This document shows, in pieces, positions 52,358-63,897 of a stretch of 64,000 nucleotides of DNA. Source of the stretch: Gemmatimonadaceae bacterium. Its GTDB lineage: Bacteria > Gemmatimonadota > Gemmatimonadetes > Gemmatimonadales > Gemmatimonadaceae. The stretch is from NCBI GenBank assembly GCA_019637445.1, contig JAHBVS010000002.1:62001-126000 (forward strand). Direction: 5' to 3'. The notes below the pieces were generated by a model. The model was not told the origin of the DNA. It saw nothing but the letters and a program-made list of their open reading frames with translations, and did not search any database. Position 1 is the first letter of the stretch; every line of letters begins with the position of its first letter. The translations under genes were made by a program, and so were the position numbers.

Positions 52358-53842
52358 CTACCGCCGCCAGCGCGGCGGGTTGATGGCCAGCCCCAACCAA
52401 AACTCCGGCGCGTAGGCCCGCGTGCGTGGTTGATCGGCGAAGTAGCTGCGGCGCGTCTGGTACCGGAGACCGGCCTCGAATCTGGTGCGATGTCCCAGTG
52501 GGGCATCGAGCAGGAACTCCTGCCGCTCAAGCACGTGCGAGGTGGCGACGCCGTCGATTACCCGAAGGGCCGTCTGGCTACTGCGGGTGCGCACTCGGAA
52601 GTCGTTGGGGAAGGTGAAGGAGGTCTGCAACTCGAGCCCGCCACCATACGTGTAGTCGTAGTTCCGCCCCTCGTCGCTCGGCGGCTGGAAGTCGTCCTCT
52701 ACGGCCGCGATCGGGATGGCGCGCAGACGGGTGCCCGCAGTCACGCGCACCTTCTTGAACAACATGTAGTCGCGCTCGACGCCGAAGGTCACCGATTGCG
52801 CGCCGATCTCGAAGGCGCGGCTGCGCACGTAGTCGTATCGCAGGTGCGAAGACAGCAGCCAATCGGTGCCGGTGGCTTGGCGGCGAAGCACCTTGCCCCA
52901 GAGGTTGCCTTCCGAACGCATGAAGTAGAGCGGCGCTCCCGGAATCGACGTGAGCTCGAAGTCCACCTCAAAGGTCGAGAACGGCGCCTCGGTCAGCTGG
53001 CTGGGATCGCCGTAGACGACGCGGCCCGCCAACTTCGCGCCGGTCAGCCACTGCGTCTCGCCGGTGCGGTTCGTGCCCAAGGCGAGCGCTCCCGTGACCA
53101 CGCTCGCCCGATAGTTGTGCGGGCGAGCGTCCGGCGGGTTGGCGCCGACGCGGTGCGCGTGACCGCGCACGATCCGATCGAAGCCGCGCACGGGGTTCAC
53201 GGCGAACGCGCCCGCCTCGCGCCAGAAGCGCTCGGCGCCGCGGGCCTCGTTGTCGAGCACGGCGTCCGAGAGCCGTCGTGTGATCTCGCCCACGCCCGTC
53301 CCGCCGATCCAGGTGGTCAACAAGTCGTTGACTGCCGGAAGGTTCTTCTCGCCGCAGCACTCCCAGACGAAAGAACCAACCAAGGTCATCGCCGAAGCGG
53401 TCCAGAAGGAGTAGCCGTTCGTGCGATACCCGTTGAAGTAGGTCGCGCCCTGCAGCGGGTGGCCGATCTGGTTGACGACGAAGCCGTTTGGATCCCAGTC
53501 CCAGCGTCCGCGCCAACTCGTGAGCCACTGGTTGAGCGAGATGTCGCCGACGTCGCCCTCGCGCAGGAATCGATTAAAGGCCCAGGCCGTCCACATGCCC
53601 AGCGTCCACTCACCGAATGCGGGCCAGGCTTGACGCGCGCGGTCGCAGTCCCAGCAGGGCAAGGAATCCTGCCCCTGCGCGCTCCCGACTGCCCGCAGTC
53701 CGGTCGCCGTCGGCTTCGCCCAGCCCTGCGCCAGCGTCGGCGGTTCCAACCGAAGTGCCGAGAGCCGAGGCGGCGATTCCTGCGCCGACGTCGGCTCCGC
53801 AGCCAAGAGCGCCGCGCCGAGCAGGCCGAGCTTCAGTCGCAA
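52358..53842 (-). CDS. DUF3943 outer membrane protein
   Basis: Predicted 494-residue exported protein. From a TTG start the signal peptide reads MRLKLGLLGAALLAAEPTSA. The middle contains the DUF3943-like region (NQIGHPLQGATYFNGYRTNG, then CCGEKNLPAVNDLLTTWIGG) and the second half is rich in amphipathic beta strands ending PEFWLGLAINPPRWRR, which suggests an outer membrane barrel. Function unknown. The start is uncertain because no ATG/GTG lies near; the larger frame upstream is a shadow of other genes. Confidence 0.75.
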   Translation of the reverse strand: MRLKLGLLGAALLAAEPTSAQESPPRLSALRLEPPTLAQGWAKPTATGLRAVGSAQGQDSLPCWDCDRARQAWPAFGEWTLGMWTAWAFNRFLREGDVGDISLNQWLTSWRGRWDWDPNGFVVNQIGHPLQGATYFNGYRTNGYSFWTASAMTLVGSFVWECCGEKNLPAVNDLLTTWIGGTGVGEITRRLSDAVLDNEARGAERFWREAGAFAVNPVRGFDRIVRGHAHRVGANPPDARPHNYRASVVTGALALGTNRTGETQWLTGAKLAGRVVYGDPSQLTEAPFSTFEVDFELTSIPGAPLYFMRSEGNLWGKVLRRQATGTDWLLSSHLRYDYVRSRAFEIGAQSVTFGVERDYMLFKKVRVTAGTRLRAIPIAAVEDDFQPPSDEGRNYDYTYGGGLELQTSFTFPNDFRVRTRSSQTALRVIDGVATSHVLERQEFLLDAPLGHRTRFEAGLRYQTRRSYFADQPRTRAYAPEFWLGLAINPPRWRR

Positions 53843-53877
53843 AAGGGCACGGCGCGCTTGGCGGAGCGCGTTCGGGC

Positions 53878-54444
53878 TCAGTTGCTCCAGGGTGGCTTCA
53901 CGTTGTTGGAGCGCGCATACGCAATCAGTTGCCCGAGGTGCTCGTGCAGGTGCGTCACCGTGCCGACCATCGCGTTCAACCGCGCCGACTGGCTCCCGAA
54001 CCAGTTGATCTGCTCGGTCAGGTTGGCGTCGGAGTTGACGCCAATGGCGCGGTGCAGATGCATGAATGACGCCTCGAGGTCGGCCACGATCTGCGCCTTG
54101 GTCAGGCCCTTCCGCGACTCGTAGGCCACCGCGGTGTTGTAGTCGGCCGTGATGTTTGTCGAGGCGGGCGCCGGTGTGCCCATCAGGACTGGGAGGATGT
54201 AGTTGTCCGCGGCGATGTGCTGCAGGACCTCCCCGATGGAACGCACGCCGGCCCCAGGTCGCCACGCGTAGGCCGACTCCGGGATGGCGTTGGCCAACCC
54301 GACGATCTTCCGTTGGGCCTGATTGATGTCGGCATGCATCGCGGCCATGAAGCCCTGCTGGGCGGCGGTGCTCCGGGGAGCGCTCGCCAGGGCGCACACG
54401 GCAAGCGCCGCGGCAGCAAGCGCGGGACGGGCGACGGTAATCAT
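53878..54444 (-). CDS. Exported DinB-like protein
   Basis: Predicted 188-residue DinB-superfamily protein with a signal peptide (MITVARPALAAAALAVCALA). Putative metal-binding histidines are in IGEVLQHIAADNY and VTHLHEHLGQLIAYA. DinB relatives are mostly cytoplasmic; several soil phyla have exported ones. It lies 35 bp upstream of the DUF3943 gene on the same strand. Function unknown. Confidence 0.82.
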   Translation of the reverse strand: MITVARPALAAAALAVCALASAPRSTAAQQGFMAAMHADINQAQRKIVGLANAIPESAYAWRPGAGVRSIGEVLQHIAADNYILPVLMGTPAPASTNITADYNTAVAYESRKGLTKAQIVADLEASFMHLHRAIGVNSDANLTEQINWFGSQSARLNAMVGTVTHLHEHLGQLIAYARSNNVKPPWSN

Positions 54445-54567
54445 CGACGACTCCGGTCAGGGGGATGGCGCGGCGGCGATCCACGCCTGCCTCTAGCCTA
54501 CGACGGGGGCGGCAGAGTGCAAGCACCCGCGCAACTGTTCCCCCGGCAGCGTTGTCCGATACCGCAT

Positions 54568-56082
54568 ATGACGACCCCCACCCATTGCTACGCCGCCCGC
54601 GTCCTTGTCGCAGCGGCCTTTGCCATATCCACGGTCGATGCCCAGTCCCTCGGCACGCCAGCGCCCGCGCCGCCTCGCGAGGCGGTCGCCCTGATGGGGG
54701 ACGCACTGCTCCGGGTGCTCGGCGACTCCTCGCGGGCGGATGGCGACGCATTCATTGAGGCGCAGCACTCGCCGCGCCAGTCACCCGAGGAGGTCGCCGC
54801 GCAGCGTCGGTTGCTGGGCGTCCTCCTCCGGGATGGTGCACCCTTCGTGGTGCAAGGGCAGCAACAGACGGCCTCCGGTCGCATCCTCGAACTGTGGTCC
54901 ACACGCGCCGGCCGCGGGTTGACGCTGGCCTATGCAGTGGACCGACAGGATCCCAGCCGGCTGTGGTCGCTGCGGGCCTTGCGTGCCGTGGATCCTGCCG
55001 CCGAGGTCCGCGACATTGCCGTGGCCGGCGCGCTGCCCGGGAACGAGGCCAGTCTCGAGGCGGTTTCGGCGGCAGTCCACGACGAGGTGCAGCGACTGGG
55101 TGCCGTCGGGGGATTCAGCGGTCAGGTCGTCGTGGCCAGCCACGGAAGGATTCTCGCCAACGAGGCAGTGGGCTTCGTCGATACCCTCGGCACACGCCTG
55201 CTGCCGTCCTCGCTACTCGGACAGGCGTCCACGCCAAAGATGCTGGTGGCGATCAGCATCGCGCAGTTGGTCGAGAAGGGGCGCCTGCGCTGGGACGACA
55301 CCTTGGCCGCCCTGCTGCCCACATTGCCTTGGGATCCGAGTGCGCGCGCTGTGAGTGTGCGCCAGTTGCTGACGCACACGGCAGGCTTCGGGGAACTGTG
55401 GGACGTTCCAGGGTTCGACGCCACGCGCGAGTACGCGCGCATGACGGAGATTGCCCGCCTCATTGCGCCGCGGCCCATTCAGCCAGTGCGCGGATTTTCG
55501 TATTCCAACGAGGGCTTCGAGATTCTGGCGGCGATTGTGGAGGCCGTGAGCGGTGAGCCGTATCCACAATATTTGAGGGATCACCTGCTGCGGCCCGCCG
55601 GCGTTGCTCGCGATCCGGGGCGGGCCGACAGCAGCGCAATGGCACGGCGAGCCCACGGCCTGCCGGGCTCCCCGGCCGACCCCCTCAACCTCCGACCGCG
55701 TACGCGGCAGGGCACGCTAGGTCCGTACGGGGGGACGGGTGCGGGCGGCGGCTACGCCACGGCCGAGGAGTGGGCCCTGATCCTGGGCGCCCTCCACGAC
55801 GGGCGCCTCGTGGGCCGCGAACTCTTGGATAGCCTCACCCAGCCGCGGGTGGAGGTACAGGGCGGCGCGCAGCCCTCCCACTACGGCTTCGGGATGATGG
55901 TCGACGACATCGGCGGCACGCGATACGTCGGCCACGGAGGCGGCGGCCCGTACGCGGGTGTCTGCAACGAGGTACGGACGGCGGTCGACGGCTCGTGGAC
56001 GGTCATCGTGCTGTCCAACCTGGACGCCCCTTCCTGCCAGCGGCTCCTAGCCGCACTCCTGCGTGCCCGCCCCCGAGCGTAG
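54568..56082 (+). CDS. Exported serine hydrolase, class C beta-lactamase-like
   Basis: Predicted 504-residue protein of the beta-lactamase/D-alanyl-D-alanine carboxypeptidase (PF00144) type. It has a signal peptide (ARVLVAAAFAISTVDAQS), an extra N-terminal domain of about 140 residues (30-170), and the catalytic domain with S221-T-P-K224, Y312-S-N314 and a late HGG motif (RYVGHGGGGPYAG). It probably cuts a peptide or ester outside the cytoplasm; true beta-lactam hydrolysis is not implied. It lies inside the gap that splits the str genes. Confidence 0.85.
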   Translation: MTTPTHCYAARVLVAAAFAISTVDAQSLGTPAPAPPREAVALMGDALLRVLGDSSRADGDAFIEAQHSPRQSPEEVAAQRRLLGVLLRDGAPFVVQGQQQTASGRILELWSTRAGRGLTLAYAVDRQDPSRLWSLRALRAVDPAAEVRDIAVAGALPGNEASLEAVSAAVHDEVQRLGAVGGFSGQVVVASHGRILANEAVGFVDTLGTRLLPSSLLGQASTPKMLVAISIAQLVEKGRLRWDDTLAALLPTLPWDPSARAVSVRQLLTHTAGFGELWDVPGFDATREYARMTEIARLIAPRPIQPVRGFSYSNEGFEILAAIVEAVSGEPYPQYLRDHLLRPAGVARDPGRADSSAMARRAHGLPGSPADPLNLRPRTRQGTLGPYGGTGAGGGYATAEEWALILGALHDGRLVGRELLDSLTQPRVEVQGGAQPSHYGFGMMVDDIGGTRYVGHGGGGPYAGVCNEVRTAVDGSWTVIVLSNLDAPSCQRLLAALLRARPRA

Positions 56083-56132
56083 GGGGCACCCTAGGCCCGC
56101 ATCCCTCGCCTAGCATAACCACAAGCGGGGAG

Positions 56133-56160
56133 TTGACTTCCGGTCACTGGGGAGTACTTT
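56133..56160 (+). promoter_or_regulatory. Likely fusA operon promoter
   Basis: TTGACT-N16-TACTTT, the best -35/-10 pair in the 469-bp gap before fusA. It would give a leader of about 385 nt. Confidence 0.55.
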
Positions 56161-56551
56161 TCACGGGCTACGGAGAAACGCTGCAAGGCGTCTCGCCGCA
56201 GCAAGGTGTTCGAGGCGATCATTTTCGAGCACCCCGGAGCACTGCGTTCCGGCAATATGGGCCCGCCAACGTCGGCATGTTCGAGACGCGCGGGGGGAGT
56301 GGACAGCCCGATCGATCCCGCATCACGCGAGTGATGCGCCGAGATTCCCGAAAAGCACGCAGGACAACTGAACGTCGAGGGATGGTTCGCGTTGGCCCTC
56401 GACGCGCCGTGGGTCCCCAGTCGCGCAGCAGTGGCGACTGTACCCGGCGAGTGCGGATGGATACCGGTTCCCCGGATCGCTTCATGGGGGGAACGCCTGG
56501 TCCAGCCGCGTTTTTGTTCCCCTGACTTCCCAAGCTTTCCGACCGAATACG
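56161..56551 (+). promoter_or_regulatory. Structured 5' leader of fusA
   Basis: No gene is convincing in this stretch. It holds an 8-bp hairpin with a GCGA tetraloop (CGCATCAC / GTGATGCG, 56,319-56,338), a 9-bp hairpin CGTCGAGGG / CCCTCGACG (56,372-56,403), and three segments near the end: GGTTCCCC (56,466-56,473), GGGGGGAAC (56,486-56,494) and GTTCCCC (56,516-56,522). The middle segment can pair with either flank but not both, as in attenuators. No clear Shine-Dalgarno precedes the ATG. Confidence 0.5.
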
Positions 56552-58669
<2,118 letters not shown>

Positions 58670-58678
58670 GCAAACGGC

Positions 58679-58720
58679 AGTTGTAAGTCATGAGTTGTGA
58701 GTCGTAAGTCAGAAGCACAG
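58679..58720 (+). repeat. Heptanucleotide-period direct repeat
   Basis: Six units of seven bases fit AGTYGTR-like: AGTTGTA, AGTCATG, AGTTGTG, AGTCGTA, AGTCAGA, AGCACAG, starting 10 bp past the fusA stop. A related set occurs between rpsJ and rplC. Confidence 0.8.
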
Positions 58721-58763
58721 CACTGAAGTCGAATTCCTTTCACACCACCTCAGGAAGCAAGAA

Positions 58764-59966
<1,203 letters not shown>

Positions 59967-59980
59967 CAACGAACGGGGCA

Positions 59981-60009
59981 CGTCGGGGCGGCGACCGCCG
60001 CCCCCGACG
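59981..60009 (+). terminator. Stem-loop after tuf
   Basis: CGTCGGGGCGGC / GCCGCCCCCGACG, a 12-bp stem with one bulged C and a GACC loop, lies 14 bp past the stop. It lacks a U-run and the next gene follows closely, so it may attenuate rather than end transcription. Confidence 0.45.
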
Positions 60010-60026
60010 AACCCAGTGGAGAATCA

Positions 60027-60335
60027 ATGGCTGGACGTATTCGCATCCGTCTCAAGGCATTCGATCACGCGGTGATCGACCAGGCCTCGGCGGACATCGT
60101 GCGGACCGCGGAGAAGACCGGGGCCCAGATCTCGGGTCCGATCCCGCTCCCCACGAAGACGCAGCGCTGGACGGTCCTCCGTTCGCCGCACGTCGACAAG
60201 AAGTCGCGTGAGCAGTTCGAGCTGAAGACGCACAAGCGGGTGATCGACATCCTCGACTCGAAGGCCGTGACGGTGGACGCGCTGACCAAGCTCGATCTGC
60301 CGGCCGGTGTCGATGTCGAGATCAAGGTTGAGTAA
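60027..60335 (+). CDS. rpsJ: 30S ribosomal protein S10
   Basis: Small-subunit head protein (also NusE in transcription antitermination), 102 residues. [40 protein letters not shown] and [13 protein letters not shown] are all standard. A GGAG ribosome-binding site precedes the ATG. First gene of the S10 part of the block. Confidence 0.99.
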   Translation: MAGRIRIRLKAFDHAVIDQASADIVRTAEKTGAQISGPIPLPTKTQRWTVLRSPHVDKKSREQFELKTHKRVIDILDSKAVTVDALTKLDLPAGVDVEIKVE

Positions 60336-60338
60336 CGG

Positions 60339-60434
60339 CAGTGGTGAGTTGTGAGTTCTGAGTCGTAAGTGAAGGGCGATGCGGGGTGTCCCGCTTCTCT
60401 CACCACTTACAACTCACGCCTCAAAACTCACCGC
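60339..60434 (+). repeat. Inverted heptamer-repeat element between rpsJ and rplC
   Basis: Left arm (60,340-60,374): AGTGGTG, AGTTGTG, AGTTCTG, AGTCGTA, AGTGAAG. Right arm (60,398-60,434) is the inverse (in reverse complement GGTGAGT, TTTGAGG, CGTGAGT, TGTAAGT, GGTGAGA). The outer 17 bases match 15 of 17. The loop holds a small GCGGG / CCCGC hairpin. The whole can fold as a long imperfect hairpin inside the operon mRNA. Confidence 0.75.
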
Positions 60435-60506
60435 TGATGGTCCTCCGGCCACAACGGACCGCACACAAGGGTGCGCCCGGGCCGCGACTAACTGAGCGAG
60501 AGAGCA

Positions 60507-61187
60507 ATGATCGGAATCATCGGGAAGAAGCTGGGCATGACCCAGATCTTCGACGACAAGGGGCAGCAGATCCCCTGCACGGTGGTGGAGGCCACGCCGA
60601 ATCCCGTCACGAAGGTCGTGACGTCGGAGCAGGCGGGCTTTGCTTCCGTCGAGCTCGGCTATGGCGCACAGCGCCTGCCGCGCGAGTCGAAGAAGGGAGA
60701 GAAGACGCCGAAGGGCCGTCGCGCGAACAAGGCCGTCATCGGGCACGCCAAGAAGGCGGGCCTCGAGACGCCGCCCGCCGTGCTGCGTTCCTTCCGGCTG
60801 GACGATGCGCCTGGGAAGGCCGAGGTGCCGACGTACAACGTCGGTGACGTGATCAAGGTGGACATCTTCGCCCCCGGCGAGATCGTCAAGGTCACCGGCA
60901 CGTCGAAGGGCCGCGGCTTCCAGGGCGTGGTGAAGCGCCACGGCTTCGGCGGTGGTCCCAACACCCACGGCAACACCAAGCACCGGCGCCCCGGCTCCAT
61001 CGGCCCCGGCACCGACCCGTCGCGCGTCATCAAGGGCAAGAAGATGCCCGGCCACTACGGCGCCGCGCGGCACACCCAGATCAACCTCCGCGTCGAGAAG
61101 ATCGATGCCGAGCGCAACCTGATCTATATCCGCGGCTCCGTCGCCGGCCCGACCAACGGGATCGTCCTCGTCCGCAAGCAGGGCTAA
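60507..61187 (+). CDS. rplC: 50S ribosomal protein L3
   Basis: Predicted 226-residue L3. MIGIIGKKLGMTQIFDDKGQ is the universal start; GTSKGRGFQGVVKRHGFGGG and KKMPGHYGAARHTQINLRVE are the extended-loop and core motifs. It is the first gene after the inverted heptamer element. Confidence 0.99.
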   Translation: MIGIIGKKLGMTQIFDDKGQQIPCTVVEATPNPVTKVVTSEQAGFASVELGYGAQRLPRESKKGEKTPKGRRANKAVIGHAKKAGLETPPAVLRSFRLDDAPGKAEVPTYNVGDVIKVDIFAPGEIVKVTGTSKGRGFQGVVKRHGFGGGPNTHGNTKHRRPGSIGPGTDPSRVIKGKKMPGHYGAARHTQINLRVEKIDAERNLIYIRGSVAGPTNGIVLVRKQG

Positions 61188-61190
61188 CCG

Positions 61191-62069
61191 ATGTCCGACA
61201 ACAACAACTTCCAGGCCGCCACGTTCACGGCGCTCGGCACCCCGCGCGACAAGGTCGCGCTGCCGGCCGCGACGTTCGACGGCACTGTCAACCTGCCGGT
61301 CATGCACCAGGCGGTGAAGGCGCAGCTCGCCAACGCCCGCCAGGGCACGCACGCCACCAAGACCCGCCGCTGGGTCGTCGGTGGCAACCAGAAGCCGTGG
61401 AAGCAGAAGGGCACCGGCCGCGCCCGTCAGGGCTCGACCCGCGCCCCGAACTGGGTCGGCGGCGGCACCGTGTTCGGTCCGCAGCCCCGTGGCTACGAGC
61501 AGAAGGTCCCCAAGCAGATCAAGGCGCTGGCCCGCAAGTCCGCGCTCAACGCCCGCGCCCGCGAGGAGTCGGTGTTCGTCATCGACCGCTTCGCCTACGA
61601 CAAGCCCAAGACGGCCCAGCTCGTGCAGCTGCTGGCCCGCCTCGAGCTCAATCATAAGAAGGCGCTGATCCTCACCGACGGCGTGAAGCCGAACGTGTAC
61701 CTCTCGGGCCGCAACATCCCGAACGTCATCGTGATGCCGTACAGCGACGCCAGCACCTACGACCTGCTCTGGTCGGACGTGGTGCTCGTCGAGGCGGGCG
61801 CGATCGGCCAGGAGCTGGAGCCGGTGGCCGAGAAGGCGGTCGAGAAGGTGAAGGTCGCCCGCAAGAAGGCCTCGCCGGCCAAGGCCGAGAAGGCCGCGGC
61901 GAAGGCCGAGAAGAAGAAGGCGCCGGCCGCGAAGAAGGCCGCCGCCAAGAAGCCGGCGGCGAAGAAGCCCGCTGCCAAGAAGCCGGCCGCCAAGAAGGCC
62001 GCTGCCAAGAAGCCGGCGGCGAAGAAGGCGGCTGCCAAGAAGGCCCCTGCCAAGAAGAAGGGGAAGTAA
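61191..62069 (+). CDS. rplD: 50S ribosomal protein L4 with a Lys/Ala-rich C-terminal tail
   Basis: Residues about 20-206 are normal L4 (RWVVGGNQKPWKQKGTGRAR with the exit-tunnel loop, LARKSALNARAREESVFVID). Most L4 proteins end near residue 205; here about 85 more residues follow, rich in Lys and Ala, including eight AAKKP/AAKKA pentapeptides (246-285). The tail resembles histone H1-like tails and is a strongly basic, disordered region. Joined in frame to the rest, with no stop. Confidence 0.97.
   Translation: MSDNNNFQAATFTALGTPRDKVALPAATFDGTVNLPVMHQAVKAQLANARQGTHATKTRRWVVGGNQKPWKQKGTGRARQGSTRAPNWVGGGTVFGPQPRGYEQKVPKQIKALARKSALNARAREESVFVIDRFAYDKPKTAQLVQLLARLELNHKKALILTDGVKPNVYLSGRNIPNVIVMPYSDASTYDLLWSDVVLVEAGAIGQELEPVAEKAVEKVKVARKKASPAKAEKAAAKAEKKKAPAAKKAAAKKPAAKKPAAKKPAAKKAAAKKPAAKKAAAKKAPAKKKGK
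61926..62045 (+). repeat. 15-bp coding repeat in the tail of rplD
   Basis: Eight tandem 15-bp units encode AAKKA, AAKKP (3), AAKKA, AAKKP and AAKKA (2). Codons for Ala and Pro vary (GCC/GCG/GCT, CCG/CCC) while every Lys is AAG, so the repeat is old or kept by protein-level selection. Confidence 0.85.
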
Positions 62070-62072
62070 CCA

Positions 62073-62360
62073 ATGCCGACTACGCATCGCACCATCGTCC
62101 GGCCCATCGTCACCGAGAAGACCTCGGCGGCGTACCAGAGCCGTGGCGAGTACACGTTCGAGGTCCATCCGACCGCGAACAAGATTGCCATCAAGCAGGC
62201 CATCGAGTCGCTCTTCGGGGTGAAGGTGACGGGGGTCTGGACCTCGCAGCAGCGCGGGAAGCCGCGTCGCGTGGGGTCGACGTCCGGCCTGCGGCCGCGG
62301 TGGAAGAAGGCCATCGTGACGCTCAAGGCGGGCGACACGATCGAGATCTTCGAGGGCTGA
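62073..62360 (+). CDS. rplW: 50S ribosomal protein L23
   Basis: Tunnel-exit protein, 95 residues ([38 protein letters not shown]). It is the docking site for trigger factor and SRP. 3 bp after rplD. Confidence 0.98.
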   Translation: MPTTHRTIVRPIVTEKTSAAYQSRGEYTFEVHPTANKIAIKQAIESLFGVKVTGVWTSQQRGKPRRVGSTSGLRPRWKKAIVTLKAGDTIEIFEG

Positions 62361-62364
62361 GCCA

Positions 62365-63198
62365 ATGGGTATCCGTCAATTCAAGCCGGTGAGCGCCGCG
62401 ACGCGGTTCCGTTCCGTGTCCGACAACGCCGAGATCACGCGCAGCACGCCGGAGAAGTCGCTGACCGAGCCGCTCAAGAAGAGCGGTGGTCGTGACAACC
62501 ACGGCCACATCTCGATGCGCCGCCTCGGCGGTGGTCACAAGCGCAAGTACCGCATCATCGATTTCAAGCGCAACAAGCACGGCGTCACGGCGACCGTGCA
62601 GCACATCGAGTACGACCCGAACCGTTCGGCGCGCATCGCGCTGGTCGAGTACGCGGACGGCGAGAAGCGCTACATCCTGCACCCCAAGGGCCTCGCGGTG
62701 GGCGACACCATCGTGAGCGGCAAGGGGTCGGACGTGCGCACGGGCAACGCGATGCCGCTCAAGGAGGTGCCGCTGGGCACCGCCGTGCACAACGTGGAGC
62801 TCAAGCCGGGCAAGGGCGGCCAGATGGCCCGCTCGGCCGGCACCTCGCTGCAGGTGGTCGCGAAGGAAGGCGACTACGTGACGCTGCGCATGGCCAGCAC
62901 CGAGATGCGCCTGATCCACGGCGATTGCCTCGCCACCATCGGTGAGGTCGGCAACGCCGAGCACGAGCTGGTCTCGTGGGGCAAGGCCGGCAAGACGCGC
63001 TGGATGGGGCGTCGCCCGAAGGTGCGCGGTGAAGTGATGAACCCGGTGGACCACCCGCACGGTGGCCGCACGCGCGGCGGCCGCAACGTGGTGAGCCCCT
63101 GGGGCAAGAAGGAGGGCGTCAAGACGCGCAACAAGAAGAAGGCGTCGCAGCGTCTGATTGTCCGTGGCCGGAAGCGCGGCAAGGCCACCCAGAGCTGA
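62365..63198 (+). CDS. rplB: 50S ribosomal protein L2
   Basis: Peptidyl-transferase-centre protein, 277 residues. [20 protein letters not shown] and [20 protein letters not shown] (with the essential His of PHGG) are intact. Next to rpsS as usual. Confidence 0.99.
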   Translation: MGIRQFKPVSAATRFRSVSDNAEITRSTPEKSLTEPLKKSGGRDNHGHISMRRLGGGHKRKYRIIDFKRNKHGVTATVQHIEYDPNRSARIALVEYADGEKRYILHPKGLAVGDTIVSGKGSDVRTGNAMPLKEVPLGTAVHNVELKPGKGGQMARSAGTSLQVVAKEGDYVTLRMASTEMRLIHGDCLATIGEVGNAEHELVSWGKAGKTRWMGRRPKVRGEVMNPVDHPHGGRTRGGRNVVSPWGKKEGVKTRNKKKASQRLIVRGRKRGKATQS

Positions 63199-63213
63199 TC
63201 AAGGAACCCAACT

Positions 63214-63534
63214 ATGTCACGTTCCATCAAGAAGGGCCCGTTCATCCAGGAGGCGCTGCTCAAGCGCGTCGTGGCGATGAACGCCAAGAACGAGAAGAAG
63301 GTCGTGAAGACCTGGTCGCGCGCGAGCACGGTGATCCCCGAGTTCGTCGGGCACACGTTCGCCGTGCACAACGGCAACAAGTTCATCCCGGTCTACGTGA
63401 CGGAGAACATGGTCGGGCACAAGCTCGGCGAGTTTGCCCCGACGCGCCTCTTCCGTGGCCACACCGGCAACAACAAGACCGACAAGAAGGCGGCGCCCGC
63501 TGCGGCGGCGGCCCCGGCCAAGGGAGGCAAGTAA
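63214..63534 (+). CDS. rpsS: 30S ribosomal protein S19
   Basis: Head protein of the small subunit. Start [20 protein letters not shown] and [17 protein letters not shown] are standard; the last about 20 residues add an Ala/Pro/Lys tail ([17 protein letters not shown]), longer than usual. 106 residues. Confidence 0.98.
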   Translation: MSRSIKKGPFIQEALLKRVVAMNAKNEKKVVKTWSRASTVIPEFVGHTFAVHNGNKFIPVYVTENMVGHKLGEFAPTRLFRGHTGNNKTDKKAAPAAAAAPAKGGK

Positions 63535-63537
63535 GCC

Positions 63538-63897
63538 ATGACCGAGGCACGGGCCATCCAGCGGACGACGCGGCAGTCGCCCTACAAGATGCGGCTGGTC
63601 ATTGACCAGATCCGAGGGCTGCCGGTCAACGACGCGCTCTCGATGCTGAAGTTCAGCAAGAAGCACGCGGCGCAGCAGATCTCCAAGGTGCTGTCGTCGG
63701 CCGTCGCCAACGCCGAGCAGGCCGCGAAGCAGAACAACGCGGCGCTCGACGTGGACGCGCTGTACGTGAAGCACGCGATCGTGAACGAGGGACCGAAGCT
63801 CAAGCGGTGGACGCCGGCGGCCATGGGCCGGGCGACGCCGATGATCAAGCGAACCAGCCACGTCGAGATCGTCGTGGCCGAGAAGGAAGGTCGATAA
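63538..63897 (+). CDS. rplV: 50S ribosomal protein L22
   Basis: Predicted 119-residue L22 with tunnel-lining loop ([20 protein letters not shown]) and the usual start [20 protein letters not shown]. Its stop overlaps the rpsC start (TAATG). Confidence 0.98.
   Translation: MTEARAIQRTTRQSPYKMRLVIDQIRGLPVNDALSMLKFSKKHAAQQISKVLSSAVANAEQAAKQNNAALDVDALYVKHAIVNEGPKLKRWTPAAMGRATPMIKRTSHVEIVVAEKEGR

Noticed and set aside
56161-56551. A small gene in the fusA leader (frames at 55,995 and 56,392)
   Set aside because: The frames are random in composition, cross the promoter or run into fusA in another frame.
58679-58720. Heptamer repeats as a CRISPR array
   Set aside because: Units are 7 bp with no spacers and no cas genes are near.
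61926-62045. L4 tail as a frameshift or assembly artefact
   Set aside because: The frame is continuous to a normal stop, 3 bp before rplW, and the codons vary as in old coding repeats.
60414-62168. 584-codon minus-strand frame opposite rplC-rplD
   Set aside because: Shadow of ribosomal protein genes; the repeated LLGSGLLRRRLLG part is only the complement of the AAKKP repeats.
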